64,000 bases of DNA from Nocardioidaceae bacterium (GCA_009780515.1 WQZX01000005.1:1-64000); one strand, 5' to 3'; positions 36,993 to 47,301 are shown, counted from the first letter of the stretch. Notes: generated from the sequence alone by a model not told the origin. A program made the numbers and translations.

Positions 36993-37895
36993 ATGTGGCA
37001 GCCCGAGCCCGAGTGGGTGGCGCTCCCCGGTGGCACCGGGACGTCCACCGTCGGTCTGTGGCGTGCGGCGCTCGGCGACCGGCCGGTGGTGATCAAGCGG
37101 CTGGCGGCGCCGCTGCCCGGCGACCCGGTCGAGCTGGGGGAGCCGGACCAGGTCGGCTACTGGCGTCGTGAGGCGGACGTGCTGCTCACGGGCCTGACCG
37201 CGACCACGCCGGGCCTGCGCGCGGGCGCGGCCTCGGTGGAGGAGGACCACGAGGGCATCACGATCGTGCGGGACTGGGTCGAGGACGCCGCGTCGAGCGG
37301 TCTGTTCCTGGCGATGGCGCTCGGGCGCTTCGCGGGCGCGGACGTCCCCAGGCCGCGCTTCCTCGCCCGTCACCTGCTGCGCGACCGCGTCGCCCGGGTC
37401 GATCGCGCGGGCGGCTGGCCCACCCTCGCCCGTACGACGGTCGCAGACGTCGCCGACCACCTGTGGCGCCAGCGCGAGCGACTGCTCGACCTGGTCGAGG
37501 CGCTTCCCCAGGTCCCGCAGCACGGCGACCCGACGGCGGCGAACCTCCCCGGCCGCGAGGGCGACGACGCGACCGCGATCGACTGGGGCACGCTCGGCAC
37601 CGGGCCGGTCGGGGGCGACCTCGGCTACCTCTCGCTGTCGGCGCGCGAGGAGGTCGAGCCGCTGCTCGACGCCTACCTCCTCGGCCTGCCGGCCGGGTTC
37701 GACCGTGACGACGTCGTCCTCGGTGCGCAGGTCGTCGCGGTCTACACGGCCCTGTCTCGGGCGGAGTGGGCGCTCGCCCGCGTCGCGGGCGGCCAGGGCG
37801 CGCTCGCGTCGAAGTACCGCCATCCGGCGGTCGCCCCGCACCTGCGGGCGCTCCAGCGCACGTTCCCGATGATGGAGGAGCTGCTCAGGCTCTGA
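36993..37895 (+). CDS. aminoglycoside-phosphotransferase-fold protein
   Basis: 300 residues of the APH/choline-kinase fold. The nucleotide lysine is in RPVVIKRLAAP, the catalytic Brenner motif is QHGDPTAANL (HGD in place of HxD, with the following N) and the metal motif is AIDWGTLG. Members phosphorylate small molecules or act on unknown substrates; no resistance claim is justified. Ends 18 bases from a convergent peptidase gene, with a shared terminator hairpin. Confidence 0.75.
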   Translation: MWQPEPEWVALPGGTGTSTVGLWRAALGDRPVVIKRLAAPLPGDPVELGEPDQVGYWRREADVLLTGLTATTPGLRAGAASVEEDHEGITIVRDWVEDAASSGLFLAMALGRFAGADVPRPRFLARHLLRDRVARVDRAGGWPTLARTTVADVADHLWRQRERLLDLVEALPQVPQHGDPTAANLPGREGDDATAIDWGTLGTGPVGGDLGYLSLSAREEVEPLLDAYLLGLPAGFDRDDVVLGAQVVAVYTALSRAEWALARVAGGQGALASKYRHPAVAPHLRALQRTFPMMEELLRL

Positions 37896-37917
37896 CCGGC
37901 CTGCGGTCGCAGGTCAG
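37892..37917. terminator. hairpin between convergent genes
   Basis: CCTGCG/CGCAGG forms the core stem with CTGA/TCAG pairing outside it, spanning the stops of the phosphotransferase and the zinc peptidase. Confidence 0.4.
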
Positions 37918-38915
37918 CCGACCGACGCCGGGTCGCTCAGGTTCCGTGCGCCGAACGTGTCGCACCTGCCGAGGTCGCCGGAGGTGTCGCCGTAGCCGGT
38001 GCTGAACCACGCCATCCGCTGCTGCGAGGTGCCGTGGGTGAAGGAGCCCTGGTCGACGCTGCCGCTCATCCGCTTCTGGATGTAGTCGTCACCGACCTCG
38101 CCCGCGGCCGTGACGGCCTGCTGGACGTCGCCGCGCGTGATGGAGTCGAAGATGTCGACGCCGGAGGAGTCCTTGGTGTCGGACGCGGCGTTGGCCCACA
38201 TGCCGGCGTAGCAGTCGGCCTGCAGCTCCAGGCGCACCGAGTCGCTGTCCGGGCCCTGCCGGGTGTGGACCTTGCTCATCGTGCCGAGGAGGTCCTGGAT
38301 GTGGTGGCCGTACTCGTGGGCGACGACGTAGGCACGCACGAAGCCGGTCGGGTCGATCCCGAGCTGCCGCGCGACGGTGCTGTAGAACGCCTCGTCGAGG
38401 TAGATGTCGCCGTCGCCGGAGCAGTAGAACGGGCCGACGTCGGTGGTCGCGCTGCCGCAGCCGCCGGTCTGGACCTGCCCCTCGAACGTGACCACGGCCT
38501 TCTCCGGCGAGAAGCTCGTGCCCTCCGCCCGGAGCCGGCGCGCGAGGTCCGGCTGCTTGGACCAGTAGTCGTAGAGGGAGTTCTCGTAGGCCACCAGGCT
38601 GCACGGGATCTGCACCCTCGGGTTGGAGGAGTTGGCGTCCGCGCCGGTCCTGCACTGCGAGTAGTCGGCGGAGTAGCCGCCCTGGGTCGCGAGCCGCGCC
38701 GACGTCAGCTGCGATCCGCCGCCGCTGCTGCTGCCGAGCACCTGGATGAGGACGTAGACGACCACCACGATGACGCCGACGACACCACCGCCACCCGCGA
38801 TGTGCGGGACGCCGATGCCGCCCCCGCCGATGCCGCCGCCGCGGCCTCCACCGCCACCGCCGACCTCGCGCATGCGGGACGTGTCGAGCCGAGCCTTCGG
38901 GTTGAACCGCACCAT
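37914..38915 (-). CDS. neutral zinc metallopeptidase, YpfJ family
   Basis: 333 residues. A Gly-rich cytosolic N-terminus (REVGGGGGGRGGGIGGGGIG) precedes one membrane segment (about 45-63, VVGVIVVVVYVLIQVLG), so the catalytic domain is extracytoplasmic. Zinc motif HEYGHHIQD with downstream glutamate in RLELQADCYAG; C-terminal TSQQRMAWFSTGY is family-typical. Physiological substrate unknown. ATG eight bases after TACGAT. Confidence 0.9.
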   Translation of the reverse strand: MVRFNPKARLDTSRMREVGGGGGGRGGGIGGGGIGVPHIAGGGGVVGVIVVVVYVLIQVLGSSSGGGSQLTSARLATQGGYSADYSQCRTGADANSSNPRVQIPCSLVAYENSLYDYWSKQPDLARRLRAEGTSFSPEKAVVTFEGQVQTGGCGSATTDVGPFYCSGDGDIYLDEAFYSTVARQLGIDPTGFVRAYVVAHEYGHHIQDLLGTMSKVHTRQGPDSDSVRLELQADCYAGMWANAASDTKDSSGVDIFDSITRGDVQQAVTAAGEVGDDYIQKRMSGSVDQGSFTHGTSQQRMAWFSTGYGDTSGDLGRCDTFGARNLSDPASVG

Positions 38916-38923
38916 GGGTCGGG

Positions 38924-38929
38924 ATCGTA
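38924..38929 (-). promoter_or_regulatory. -10 hexamer TACGAT, zinc peptidase
   Basis: TACGAT (minus strand) ends eight bases before the ATG at 38915. Confidence 0.4.
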
Positions 38930-39010
38930 GGGCACGACGACGGCTGCGAGGTGTACGCCGGGTGCGCGGATGTGTGTCGAGCCGTGCCGGCGTGGGACCA
39001 TGGTGCGGTC

Positions 39011-40609
39011 ATGATCCAGGTGCACCAGCTCGAGGTCAGGGTCGGTGCCCGCCTCCTCATGGAGAACGTCAGCTTCCGCGTCGGCGCCGGCGACAAGGTC
39101 GGCCTGGTCGGCCGCAACGGCGCAGGCAAGACCACGCTCACCAAGGTGCTGGCCGGCGACGTCCTCCCGGCGTCGGGCTCGGTCAACAACACCGGTGAGA
39201 TCGGCTACCTCCCGCAGGACCCGCGCGTCGGCGACCCCGAGACGATCACCCGCGACCGGATCCTGTCCGCGCGCGGCCTCGACGACGCCGTACGACGGAT
39301 GCGGGACGCCGAGGTGCAGATGGCGTCCGACGACCCGGACGTGCGCGACAAGGCGTTCCGCCGCTTCCAGCGCGCGCAGGACGAGCTCGACGCGGGCGGC
39401 GGGTACGCCGCCGAGACCGAGGCGCTGCAGATCGCGCAGAGCCTGGGCATCGCCGACCGCCTGATGGACCAGCCGCTCGGCACGTTGTCGGGCGGTCAGC
39501 GTCGCCGCGTGGAGCTCGCGCGGATCCTGTTCTCCAGCGCCGAGGTGCTGATCCTCGACGAGCCGACCAACCACCTCGACGCCGACTCGATCAACTGGCT
39601 GCGCGACTGGATGAAGTCCTACCGCGGCGGCTTCATCGTGATCTCCCACGACAACAACCTGCTCGAGGAGACCGTGAACAAGGTCTTCCACCTCGACGCC
39701 AACCGTGGGGTCATCGACATCTACAACATGGGCTGGAAGAACTACCTGACCCAGCGCGAGACCGACGAGGCCCGGCGCAAGCGCGAGATGATGAACGCGC
39801 AGAACAAGGCCAAGACGCTCACCGACCAGGCCAACAAGATGCGGGCCAAGGCGACCAAGGCGAGCGCCGCCCAGCAGATGCTCAAGCGTGCCGAGAAGCT
39901 GATGGACGGCATCGAGGGGGAGCGCCAGAGCGACAAGGTCGCGGCGATCAAGTTCCCCACGCCGGCGCCCTGCGGCCGCACCCCGCTGAGGGCCCACGAC
40001 CTCTCCCGCTCGTACGGCGGGCTCGAGGTCTTCACCGCCGTCGACCTGGCCATCGACAAGGGCTCGCGGGTCGTGATCCTCGGCCTCAACGGCGCCGGCA
40101 AGACCACGATGCTGCGCATCCTCGCCGGCGTCGACGAGCCGGACACCGGCGAGGTGGCGCCCGGCCACGGGCTCAAGATCGGCTACTACGCCCAGGAGCA
40201 CGAGACGCTCGACGTCGGCCGCACCGTGCTCGAGAACATGCAGTCGGCGGCGCCCGCGCTCACCGACACCGAGGCGCGCTCGGTGCTCGGGTCGTTCCTC
40301 TTCAGCGGCGACGACGTGCACAAGCCGGCGGGCGTGCTGTCCGGCGGCGAGAAGACGCGACTCGCGCTGGCCTCGCTCGTCGTGTCCGCGGCCAACGTGC
40401 TGCTGCTCGACGAGCCGACGAACAACCTCGACCCCGCCTCGCGGGAGGAGGTCCTCAACGCGATCCGTCGCTACGAGGGCGCGATCGTGCTCGTCACCCA
40501 CGACGAGGGTGCCGTGCACGCCCTCGAGCCCGACCGGGTGCTGATCCTGCCCGACGGCGTCGAGGACCTCTGGAGCGCCGAGTACGCCGACCTGGTGGCG
40601 CTCGCCTGA
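39011..40609 (+). CDS. ABC-F family ATPase
   Basis: 532 residues, two ABC ATPase domains in one chain and no membrane segment: Walker A GRNGAGKTTLTK and GLNGAGKTTMLR, signatures LSGGQRRRVELARIL and LSGGEKTRLALASLV, and Walker B LILDEPTNHLD and LLLDEPTNNLD. The about 80-residue inter-domain linker (NMGWKNYLTQRETDEARRKREMM...ANKMRAKATKAS) is charged and helical, as in ribosome-binding ABC-F proteins. Either translation factor or ribosome protection; sequence alone does not decide. Corresponds in position to the ABC-F gene Rv1473. ATG at 39011; the track start is 20 codons too early. Confidence 0.93.
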   Translation: MIQVHQLEVRVGARLLMENVSFRVGAGDKVGLVGRNGAGKTTLTKVLAGDVLPASGSVNNTGEIGYLPQDPRVGDPETITRDRILSARGLDDAVRRMRDAEVQMASDDPDVRDKAFRRFQRAQDELDAGGGYAAETEALQIAQSLGIADRLMDQPLGTLSGGQRRRVELARILFSSAEVLILDEPTNHLDADSINWLRDWMKSYRGGFIVISHDNNLLEETVNKVFHLDANRGVIDIYNMGWKNYLTQRETDEARRKREMMNAQNKAKTLTDQANKMRAKATKASAAQQMLKRAEKLMDGIEGERQSDKVAAIKFPTPAPCGRTPLRAHDLSRSYGGLEVFTAVDLAIDKGSRVVILGLNGAGKTTMLRILAGVDEPDTGEVAPGHGLKIGYYAQEHETLDVGRTVLENMQSAAPALTDTEARSVLGSFLFSGDDVHKPAGVLSGGEKTRLALASLVVSAANVLLLDEPTNNLDPASREEVLNAIRRYEGAIVLVTHDEGAVHALEPDRVLILPDGVEDLWSAEYADLVALA

Positions 40610-40616
40610 TCCGTCG

Positions 40617-43214
40617 TCAGTCCGCGGCGGCCCTGAGCGGGCTCATCCGGGCCGCACGGATGCTCGGGCCGACCGCGGCGAGCAGCCCGACGAGCACCGC
40701 GACGACCAGGAAGGCGCCCAGGCGGCCGATCGGCACCGCGAGCGTGGTCAGGTCGCTGGCGAGCGAGCGCTGCAGCAGCACGCCGACGAGCACGCCCAGG
40801 CCGAGCCCGAGCACCGAGCCGAGGAGCGCGATCGCGACCGCCTCGAGGGTCACCATGCGGCGTACCTGTGCGCGGCTCATGCCGACCGCGCGCAGCAGGC
40901 CGAGCTCGCGGGTGCGCTCCAGCACGCTCAGGCTCAGGGTGTTCACGATGCCGAGCACGGCGATCACGATGGCGAGCGCCAGCAGTCCGTAGATCAGGTA
41001 GACCATCTGGTTCACGCGGTGGTGGAGCTGGTCGGAGAACTCCTGCTTGTCCGACACCGCGACGTACGGCGCCGACGCGGCCGCCCTCTCGAGCTCGGGC
41101 CGGACCCGCGCGACGCCGGCCCCCGGCGCGAGGTCGACGTGCAGCACGTTGTCCTGGCGTCGTACGCCGGCGTGGGCGAGCGCGCGGAGCGGCACCATCA
41201 CCTGGGGCGCGGCCGTGGCGTCGCCGAAGATGCCGGTCACGCGGAGCTGGAGCGTCTGCGTCGCGGTCGGTGTGGTGGCGGTCCGGTGGGCATGCCGGGA
41301 GACCTCCTGGGGTGTGGTGCCGATCGGTCGCATGACGATCGCCTGGCCGACACGCAGGTCGTGGTCGTCGGCGAACGAGCGGCTGACCACCGCTGAGTCG
41401 GGCGAGAGCCGGCCGCTGCCGGCGCCGATGGTCAGTCCCTGCGCGTCCAGGTAGTCGCCGTCGACCCCGACGAGCTCGGTCGGGCCGCCGTCGTACAGCG
41501 CTGCGACGTCCTGCTCGCGGGAGACCGAGGCGACGCCGGCGACCCTCTCCATCCGGTCGCCGACCGCGACCGGGAACGGCAGCCGGTCGTGCCCCTCCAC
41601 CCGGAAGTCGCTGGTGAAGCGCTGGTCGACCGAGGTGTCGATGGTCGCGTTCAGCGATGCGGCGAGCACGGCGATCGTCGAGACCAGCGCGAGCCCGATC
41701 AGCAGCGCCGAGGCGGTCGCGCCGGTGCGGCGCGGGTCCCGGGCGGCGTTCTCGCCGGCGAGCCGCCCGGCCACCCCGAACACCAGCCCGTACGCCGACC
41801 GGCAGACCCAGAGCACCGGTCGGCCGAGCGTCGGGGCGAGCGCGGCCAGGCTCACGATCCAGACGACGCCGGCCACGCCGACCCAGGCGGCCGGGTTGCC
41901 GGGGCGCGGGTCGACGTCGCCGACCCCGACGTACGCGCAGCCGACGCCGAGCAGCACGCCCAGGATCGCCAGGCAGACCCGGGTGAGCGACGGCCTCGTC
42001 GGACCCGCCTGCTCCGAGCGGAGCGCGGCCAGCGGCGCGATCCGTCCGGCCCTCCGCGCCGGCACGTACGACGCCACGACCGTCATCACGATGCCGACGA
42101 CGTAGCCGGCGACGACCGACCCGTGGGTGAGAACGAGGTGGCCGTCGCCGATGTGGAGGCCGAACCTGCCGAGCGCGGCCGCGAGGAGGCGGGCCAGCAG
42201 GCGGCCGACGACCAGCCCGATCGTCGAGGACACCACGCCCACGAGGATCGCCTCGAGCAGGACCGAGCCCCTGACCTGGCGGCGTGACGCGCCGAGGGTT
42301 CGCAGCAGCGCGAGCTCGCGGGTGCGCTGCGCGACGAGGATCGTGAAGGTGTTGGCGATGATGAAGCCGCTGACGACCACGGCGATGATCGCGAAGACCA
42401 GCAGGAAGGTCGACAGCGCGTCGAGGAAGCCGCCGATCAGGTCCTGGGTCTCCTGGGCGACGTCGTGCCCGGTGACCGCCTGGTAGCCCGCCGGGAGCAG
42501 CGCCTGGACGGCGTCGACGAGCTGCTGCTGACTCACCCCGGGCGCGGCGGTGAGCGCGATCCGGTTGTAGGCGCTGCGCCCGCCGAGGAGGAGTTCCTGG
42601 GCGCCTCGGGTGCTGAGCACGACGAGGGTCGCGCCCGCCGTGCCGCCGCCGGTGAGCTGTGCGGTGCCGACGAGCCTGACCCGGTGCTGGGCCGTGCCGG
42701 GGCCGAGCAGCCGGACCTCGTCGCCGAGCCGGTAGTGGGCGTCCCTGACCGACGTCTGGTCCAGGGTGACCTCGTCGGGCGCGGCCGGCCACCGGCCGGA
42801 CGTCAGCTGCAGCGTGTGGCCGCCGGACATGTTCGGCGCGTCGTCGTGGGTGGTCGTGATGGTCGGTGCGCCACCGCCTCCGACGGCGGTGCCGTCGGCA
42901 CGCAGGAGCGTCATGCCGAGGCCCTGGACCTGGCCGTCGGCGCGGGCCACCTGGGGCAGCGAGTCGATGCGGCGTACGAGCGCCTGGTCGAGCGGCGCGC
43001 CCGGTGCCGCTGCGGCGCCGAGGCCCTGGTCGGTGCCGCTGCGGACCAGGCCGTCGGGGGTGGAGCCGTCAACGATGTTGTCGAACGTCGCCGAGAGAGC
43101 GTGGCTGAAGACCATGACACCGGCGAGGAACCCGACGCCGAGCGTGACCGCGAGCATGCTCATCAGCAGGCGGAGGGGCCGGGCGCGCAGAGCGCGCAGG
43201 GTGAGGGAGAGCAT
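40617..43214 (-). CDS. FtsX-like ABC permease, MacB type
   Basis: 865 residues. N-terminal membrane anchor (about 13-38), a large extracytoplasmic domain, a first FtsX core with three segments at about 265-385 (FLDALSTFLLVFAIIAVVVSGFIIANTFTILVAQRTRELALLRTLGASRRQV), two more segments near 410-460, a second outer domain and a second FtsX core (about 740-855, RTRELGLLRAVGMSRAQVRRMVTLEA). This two-core layout belongs to actinobacterial MacB-like systems moving lipids or peptides or transmitting force across the membrane. Its ATG overlaps the ATPase stop. Confidence 0.9.
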   Translation of the reverse strand: MLSLTLRALRARPLRLLMSMLAVTLGVGFLAGVMVFSHALSATFDNIVDGSTPDGLVRSGTDQGLGAAAAPGAPLDQALVRRIDSLPQVARADGQVQGLGMTLLRADGTAVGGGGAPTITTTHDDAPNMSGGHTLQLTSGRWPAAPDEVTLDQTSVRDAHYRLGDEVRLLGPGTAQHRVRLVGTAQLTGGGTAGATLVVLSTRGAQELLLGGRSAYNRIALTAAPGVSQQQLVDAVQALLPAGYQAVTGHDVAQETQDLIGGFLDALSTFLLVFAIIAVVVSGFIIANTFTILVAQRTRELALLRTLGASRRQVRGSVLLEAILVGVVSSTIGLVVGRLLARLLAAALGRFGLHIGDGHLVLTHGSVVAGYVVGIVMTVVASYVPARRAGRIAPLAALRSEQAGPTRPSLTRVCLAILGVLLGVGCAYVGVGDVDPRPGNPAAWVGVAGVVWIVSLAALAPTLGRPVLWVCRSAYGLVFGVAGRLAGENAARDPRRTGATASALLIGLALVSTIAVLAASLNATIDTSVDQRFTSDFRVEGHDRLPFPVAVGDRMERVAGVASVSREQDVAALYDGGPTELVGVDGDYLDAQGLTIGAGSGRLSPDSAVVSRSFADDHDLRVGQAIVMRPIGTTPQEVSRHAHRTATTPTATQTLQLRVTGIFGDATAAPQVMVPLRALAHAGVRRQDNVLHVDLAPGAGVARVRPELERAAASAPYVAVSDKQEFSDQLHHRVNQMVYLIYGLLALAIVIAVLGIVNTLSLSVLERTRELGLLRAVGMSRAQVRRMVTLEAVAIALLGSVLGLGLGVLVGVLLQRSLASDLTTLAVPIGRLGAFLVVAVLVGLLAAVGPSIRAARMSPLRAAAD

Positions 43215-43951
43215 CAGCGGGCGGCCAGGTGGGCGAGGATCTGCTCGCGGTCGGGGTGGTCGAGGTCATCGACGACCCGCCCGTCGCGCATCATCACCAC
43301 CCGGTCGCAGTACGCCGCCGCGACCGGGTCGTGCGTGACCATCACGACCGTCCGCCCGAACTCGTCGACGCTGCGGCGCAGGAAGGTCAGGACCTCGGTG
43401 CCGGAGGCGCTGTCGAGGTTGCCGGTGGGCTCGTCGGCGAAGACGATCGCCGGACGCGCGAGCAGCGCCCGGGCGCACGCCACGCGCTGCTGCTGCCCGC
43501 CGGACAGCTCGGCCGGCCGGTGCCGCAGGCGCTGACGCAGCCCGAGGGTGTCGACGACGGTGTCGAACCACGCCTTGTCCGGCTTGCGGCCGGCCAGGCG
43601 CAGCGGCAGCCGGATGTTCTGCTCGGCGGTGAGCGTCGGCACGAGGTTGAAGGACTGGAAGACGAAGCCGATCTGGTCGCGACGCACCCGGGTGAGCTTC
43701 CTGTCGCTCAGCCGGCCGAGGTCGTGGCCCGCGACCTCGACGGTCCCGCTGTCCGGGCTGTCGAGCGCCGCGAGGCAGTGCATGAGCGTGGACTTGCCGG
43801 AGCCCGACGGCCCCATGACGGCCGTGAACCGCCCGGACTCGATGTCCAGGTCGATCCCGTCGAGGGCGAGCACCGCCGCGTCGTCGGACCCGTACGACTT
43901 GCGAAGCCCCTGGGCCCGCGCGGCGAGCTGAGTGTTCGTCACATCGGACAC
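43214..43951 (-). CDS. MacB/LolD-type ABC ATP-binding protein
   Basis: 245 residues: Walker [16 protein letters not shown], LolD/MacB-type [18 protein letters not shown], signature [15 protein letters not shown], Walker [14 protein letters not shown] and H-loop [16 protein letters not shown]. Pairs with the FtsX-like permease by a one-base overlap. The track start at 43984 lies inside glpK; the GTG at 43951 ([21 protein letters not shown]) or the one three codons later is likely. The upstream palindrome at 43948-43969 overlaps this start. Confidence 0.88.
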   Translation of the reverse strand: MSDVTNTQLAARAQGLRKSYGSDDAAVLALDGIDLDIESGRFTAVMGPSGSGKSTLMHCLAALDSPDSGTVEVAGHDLGRLSDRKLTRVRRDQIGFVFQSFNLVPTLTAEQNIRLPLRLAGRKPDKAWFDTVVDTLGLRQRLRHRPAELSGGQQQRVACARALLARPAIVFADEPTGNLDSASGTEVLTFLRRSVDEFGRTVVMVTHDPVAAAYCDRVVMMRDGRVVDDLDHPDREQILAHLAAR

Positions 43952-43969
43952 CTTGCCATGGCAGTGTGT
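43948..43969. promoter_or_regulatory. palindromic operator between ABC operon and glpK
   Basis: A 22-bp palindrome centred on TGCCATGGCA with ACAC/GTGT outer arms, nine of eleven base pairs matching. It fills the 23-base divergent gap and ends five bases before the glpK ATG, so one bound regulator could control both directions. Confidence 0.5.
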
Positions 43970-43974
43970 TCCAC

Positions 43975-45501
43975 ATGGGCGCACGACCGGGGCAGTACGT
44001 CGGAGCGATCGACCAGGGGACCACCAGCACCCGGTTCATGGTCTTCGACCACGACGGCGCGGAGGTCGCACGCCACCAGCTCGAGCACGAGCAGATCCTG
44101 CCCCGCGCGGGCTGGGTCGAGCACAACGCCATCGAGATCTGGGAGCGCACGACCGCCGTCGTCCGCACGGCCATGGCCCGGGCGAAGCTGCAGGCCGACG
44201 ACCTGGTCGCCATCGGCATCACCAACCAGCGCGAGACCACCATCGTGTGGGACCGGCACACCGGCCGCCCGCTGCACGCAGCGATCGTCTGGCAGGACAC
44301 CCGCTCCGACGCCATCACCGCGGCGCTGGACAGCGACGGGCGGGGCGACGTGATCCGGCACAAGGCGGGGCTGCCGCCCGCGCCGTACTTCTCGGGCGGC
44401 AAGCTGCAGTGGCTGCTGGAGAACGTCGAGGGCCTGCGCGAGGCGGGCGAGCGCGGCGATGCCCTCTTCGGTACGCCGGACAGCTGGCTGCTGTGGAACC
44501 TCACCGGAGGGTCCGACGGCGGGGTGCACCTCACCGACGTCACCAACGCAGGCCGCACCATGCTGATGGACCTCGAGACCCTCGACTGGGACGACGAGCT
44601 GCTCGAGATCTTCGGGGTGCCGCGCGCGATGCTTCCGGGGATCCGGGAGTCGTCGGCGGTCGCTCCGTTCGGCACCACCCGCAAGGAGGGGCCGTTCGAG
44701 GGCGAGGTGCCGATCACGGGCATCCTCGGCGACCAGCAGGCGGCCACCGTCGGGCAGGTCTGCTTCGAGGCGGGCGAGGCCAAGAACACCTACGGCACCG
44801 GCAACTTCCTGCTCCTCAACACCGGCACCGAGATCGTCCGCTCGAAGGCCGGTCTGCTGACCACGCCGGCGTACAAGCTGGGGGACGAGCCGTGCGTCTA
44901 CGCGCTCGAGGGCTCGATCGCGGTCACGGGCTCGGCCGTGCAGTGGCTGCGCGACCAGCTCGGCATCATCAGCGGGGCGGGGGAGTCGGAGTCGCTGGCG
45001 CGGCAGGTCGAGGACAACGGCGGGGTCTGCTTCGTTCCCGCGTTCTCCGGCTTGTTCGCGCCCTACTGGCGCTCCGACGCGCGCGGCGCGATCGTCGGGC
45101 TCTCGCGCTTCAACACCAACGCACACCTGGCGCGTGCGACGCTCGAGGCGATCTGCTACCAGTCGCGCGACGTCGTCGATGCCATGACGGCCGACTCCGG
45201 GGTGCGGCTGGAGGTGCTCAAGGTCGACGGCGGCGTCACCCTCAACGAGCTGTGCATGCAGATCCAGGCCGACGTGCTGGGCGTGCCGGTCAGCCGGCCC
45301 GTCGTACCGGAGACGACCGCGCTGGGGGCGGCGTACGCCGCGGGGCTGTCGGTCGGCTTCTGGTCGTCGACCGACGAGCTGCGCCGCAACTGGCGCGAGG
45401 ACAAGCGCTGGACACCGGAGTGGGACGAGACCCGGCGCGAGAACGGGTACTCCCAGTGGAAGAAGGCCGTTCAGCGCACGCTGAACTGGGTCGAGATCTG
45501 A
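43975..45501 (+). CDS. glpK: glycerol kinase
   Basis: ATP-dependent phosphorylation of glycerol to sn-glycerol-3-phosphate. FGGY kinase of 508 residues: [16 protein letters not shown] phosphate-1 motif, [54 protein letters not shown] and the C-terminal [27 protein letters not shown]. The ATG at 43975 ([11 protein letters not shown]) is preferred to the GTG at 43966, which lies within the palindrome. A 23-base gap leads to glpD, forming a glycerol operon without a facilitator gene nearby. Confidence 0.96.
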   Translation: MGARPGQYVGAIDQGTTSTRFMVFDHDGAEVARHQLEHEQILPRAGWVEHNAIEIWERTTAVVRTAMARAKLQADDLVAIGITNQRETTIVWDRHTGRPLHAAIVWQDTRSDAITAALDSDGRGDVIRHKAGLPPAPYFSGGKLQWLLENVEGLREAGERGDALFGTPDSWLLWNLTGGSDGGVHLTDVTNAGRTMLMDLETLDWDDELLEIFGVPRAMLPGIRESSAVAPFGTTRKEGPFEGEVPITGILGDQQAATVGQVCFEAGEAKNTYGTGNFLLLNTGTEIVRSKAGLLTTPAYKLGDEPCVYALEGSIAVTGSAVQWLRDQLGIISGAGESESLARQVEDNGGVCFVPAFSGLFAPYWRSDARGAIVGLSRFNTNAHLARATLEAICYQSRDVVDAMTADSGVRLEVLKVDGGVTLNELCMQIQADVLGVPVSRPVVPETTALGAAYAAGLSVGFWSSTDELRRNWREDKRWTPEWDETRRENGYSQWKKAVQRTLNWVEI

Positions 45502-45524
45502 CCGACTGACTCCCAGGGGGATCG

Positions 45525-47273
45525 ATGCAACCTGCCGCCCTGTCGCCGCGAGCCCGCGCCAGCGCGCTCCGCGGGCTCGAGAGGCAGCACCTCGACGTGC
45601 TCGTGATCGGTGGCGGCGTGGTCGGCTCGGGCGCCGCCCTCGACGCCGCCACGCGCGGTCTCGCCGTGGGGCTCGTCGAGGCGCGCGACTTCGCGTCCGG
45701 CACGTCCTCGCGCTCCTCCAAGCTGGTCCACGGCGGCCTGCGCTACCTGGAGATGATGGACTTCCGGCTCGTCGCCGAAGCCCTCAAGGAGCGCGGCCTG
45801 CTGATGCAGCGGCTCGCCCCGCACCTGGTGCGACCCGTGCCGTTCCTCTACCCGCTCACCGGTCGCGGCTGGGAGCGTTGGTACGCCGGCAGCGGCGTCG
45901 CGCTCTACGACGCGATGTCGAGGACGAGCGGCTACGGCCAGTCCACGCCGCTGCACAAGCACCTCACCCGGACCGGCGCGCGCCGGATGTTCCCGTCGTT
46001 GCGCAAGGACGCGCTGGTCGGCGCGATCCGCTACTACGACGCTCAGGTCGACGACGCCCGGCACACGATGTTCCTGGCCCGCACCGCCGCGACGTACGGC
46101 GCCTCGGTCGCCTCCCGCACCCGCGTCGTCGGCCTGCTGAAGGAGAGCGAGCGGGTCGTGGGTGCCCGGGTCGTGGACCTGGAGACCGGCCGCGAGTTCG
46201 AGGTGCGCGCCTCGCAGGTCATCAACGCCACCGGCGTGTGGACCGACGAGACGCAGGCGATGGCGCGTGAGCGCGGGCAGTTCCACGTGCGGGCGTCCAA
46301 GGGCATCCACCTGGTCGTGCCTCGCGACCGCATCCGCGGCGAGACCGGCCTGATCCTGCGCACCGAGAAGTCGGTGCTCTTCGTGATCCCGTGGAAGCGG
46401 CACTGGATCATCGGCACCACCGACACGGACTGGGAGCTGTCCAAGGATCATCCCGCCGCCAGCTCCAGCGACATCGACTACCTCCTCGCGCACGTCAACG
46501 GCGTGCTCGAGGTCCCGCTCACCCGCGACGACGTCGAGGGCGTGTACGCCGGCCTCCGCCCGCTCCTCGCCGGCGAGGACGCCGCCACCTCGAAGCTGTC
46601 GCGCGAGCACGCGGTCGCCCACTCCGTGCCGGGGCTCGTCGTCGTGGCGGGCGGGAAGTACACGACGTACCGGGTGATGGCGGCGGATGCCGTCGACGAG
46701 GCGGTGCACGGGCTGGAGTCGCTGCAGGGGCGCCACGTCGGTGGATGCGTGACCGACCAGGTCCCGCTCGTCGGTGCCGACGGCTACCAGGCGCTCTGGA
46801 ACCAGCGCCGCTCGCTCGCAGCGTCCTCCGGCCTGGCGGTCAACCGCGTCGAGCACCTGCTGGAGCGCTACGGCTCGCTCACCCTCGAGCTGCTCGACCT
46901 GATCGCGGCCGAGCCGGACCTCAAGGAGCCGCTGCCCGGCGCCGAGGACTACCTCTGCGCCGAGGCGGTGTACGCCGTCACCCACGAGGGCGCCCGCCAC
47001 CTCGACGACGTGCTCACCCGCCGGCTGCGGGTCTCGTTCGAGACCTTCGACCGGGGCGCCGTCGCCGCGCCGTACGTCGCCGACCTGGTGCGCGGCCACC
47101 TCGGCTGGGACACCGACCAGCACACCCGCGAGCTTCAGCACTACCTGAAGCGGATCGAGGCCGAGCGCGAGAGCCAGCGGCAGCCCGACGACCTCACCGC
47201 CGACGCCGCACGCAAGGGTGCGCCGGACGTCGTACCGATCACGCAGGTGGAGGCGTCGGCGGTGGCCGACTGA
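45525..47273 (+). CDS. glpD: FAD-dependent glycerol-3-phosphate dehydrogenase
   Basis: Membrane-associated respiratory enzyme oxidising glycerol-3-phosphate to dihydroxyacetone phosphate. 582 residues: FAD motif DVLVIGGGVVGSGAALDAATRG at about 25-46, SGTSSRSSKLVHGGLRYLEMMDF, substrate-region KRHWIIGTTDTDWE, VYAGLRPLL and GGKYTTYRVMA, then the C-terminal GlpD helical domain. ATG with GGGGGAT upstream; second gene of glpK-glpD. Its product feeds tpiA. Confidence 0.95.
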   Translation: MQPAALSPRARASALRGLERQHLDVLVIGGGVVGSGAALDAATRGLAVGLVEARDFASGTSSRSSKLVHGGLRYLEMMDFRLVAEALKERGLLMQRLAPHLVRPVPFLYPLTGRGWERWYAGSGVALYDAMSRTSGYGQSTPLHKHLTRTGARRMFPSLRKDALVGAIRYYDAQVDDARHTMFLARTAATYGASVASRTRVVGLLKESERVVGARVVDLETGREFEVRASQVINATGVWTDETQAMARERGQFHVRASKGIHLVVPRDRIRGETGLILRTEKSVLFVIPWKRHWIIGTTDTDWELSKDHPAASSSDIDYLLAHVNGVLEVPLTRDDVEGVYAGLRPLLAGEDAATSKLSREHAVAHSVPGLVVVAGGKYTTYRVMAADAVDEAVHGLESLQGRHVGGCVTDQVPLVGADGYQALWNQRRSLAASSGLAVNRVEHLLERYGSLTLELLDLIAAEPDLKEPLPGAEDYLCAEAVYAVTHEGARHLDDVLTRRLRVSFETFDRGAVAAPYVADLVRGHLGWDTDQHTRELQHYLKRIEAERESQRQPDDLTADAARKGAPDVVPITQVEASAVAD

Positions 47274-47301
47274 TCCCGTGGCGGACCGGTGACGCAGGCG
47301 C

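Noticed and set aside
36993-37895. antibiotic-resistance aminoglycoside kinase
   Set aside because: Only the general APH fold is visible; many members act on metabolites, so resistance cannot be claimed.
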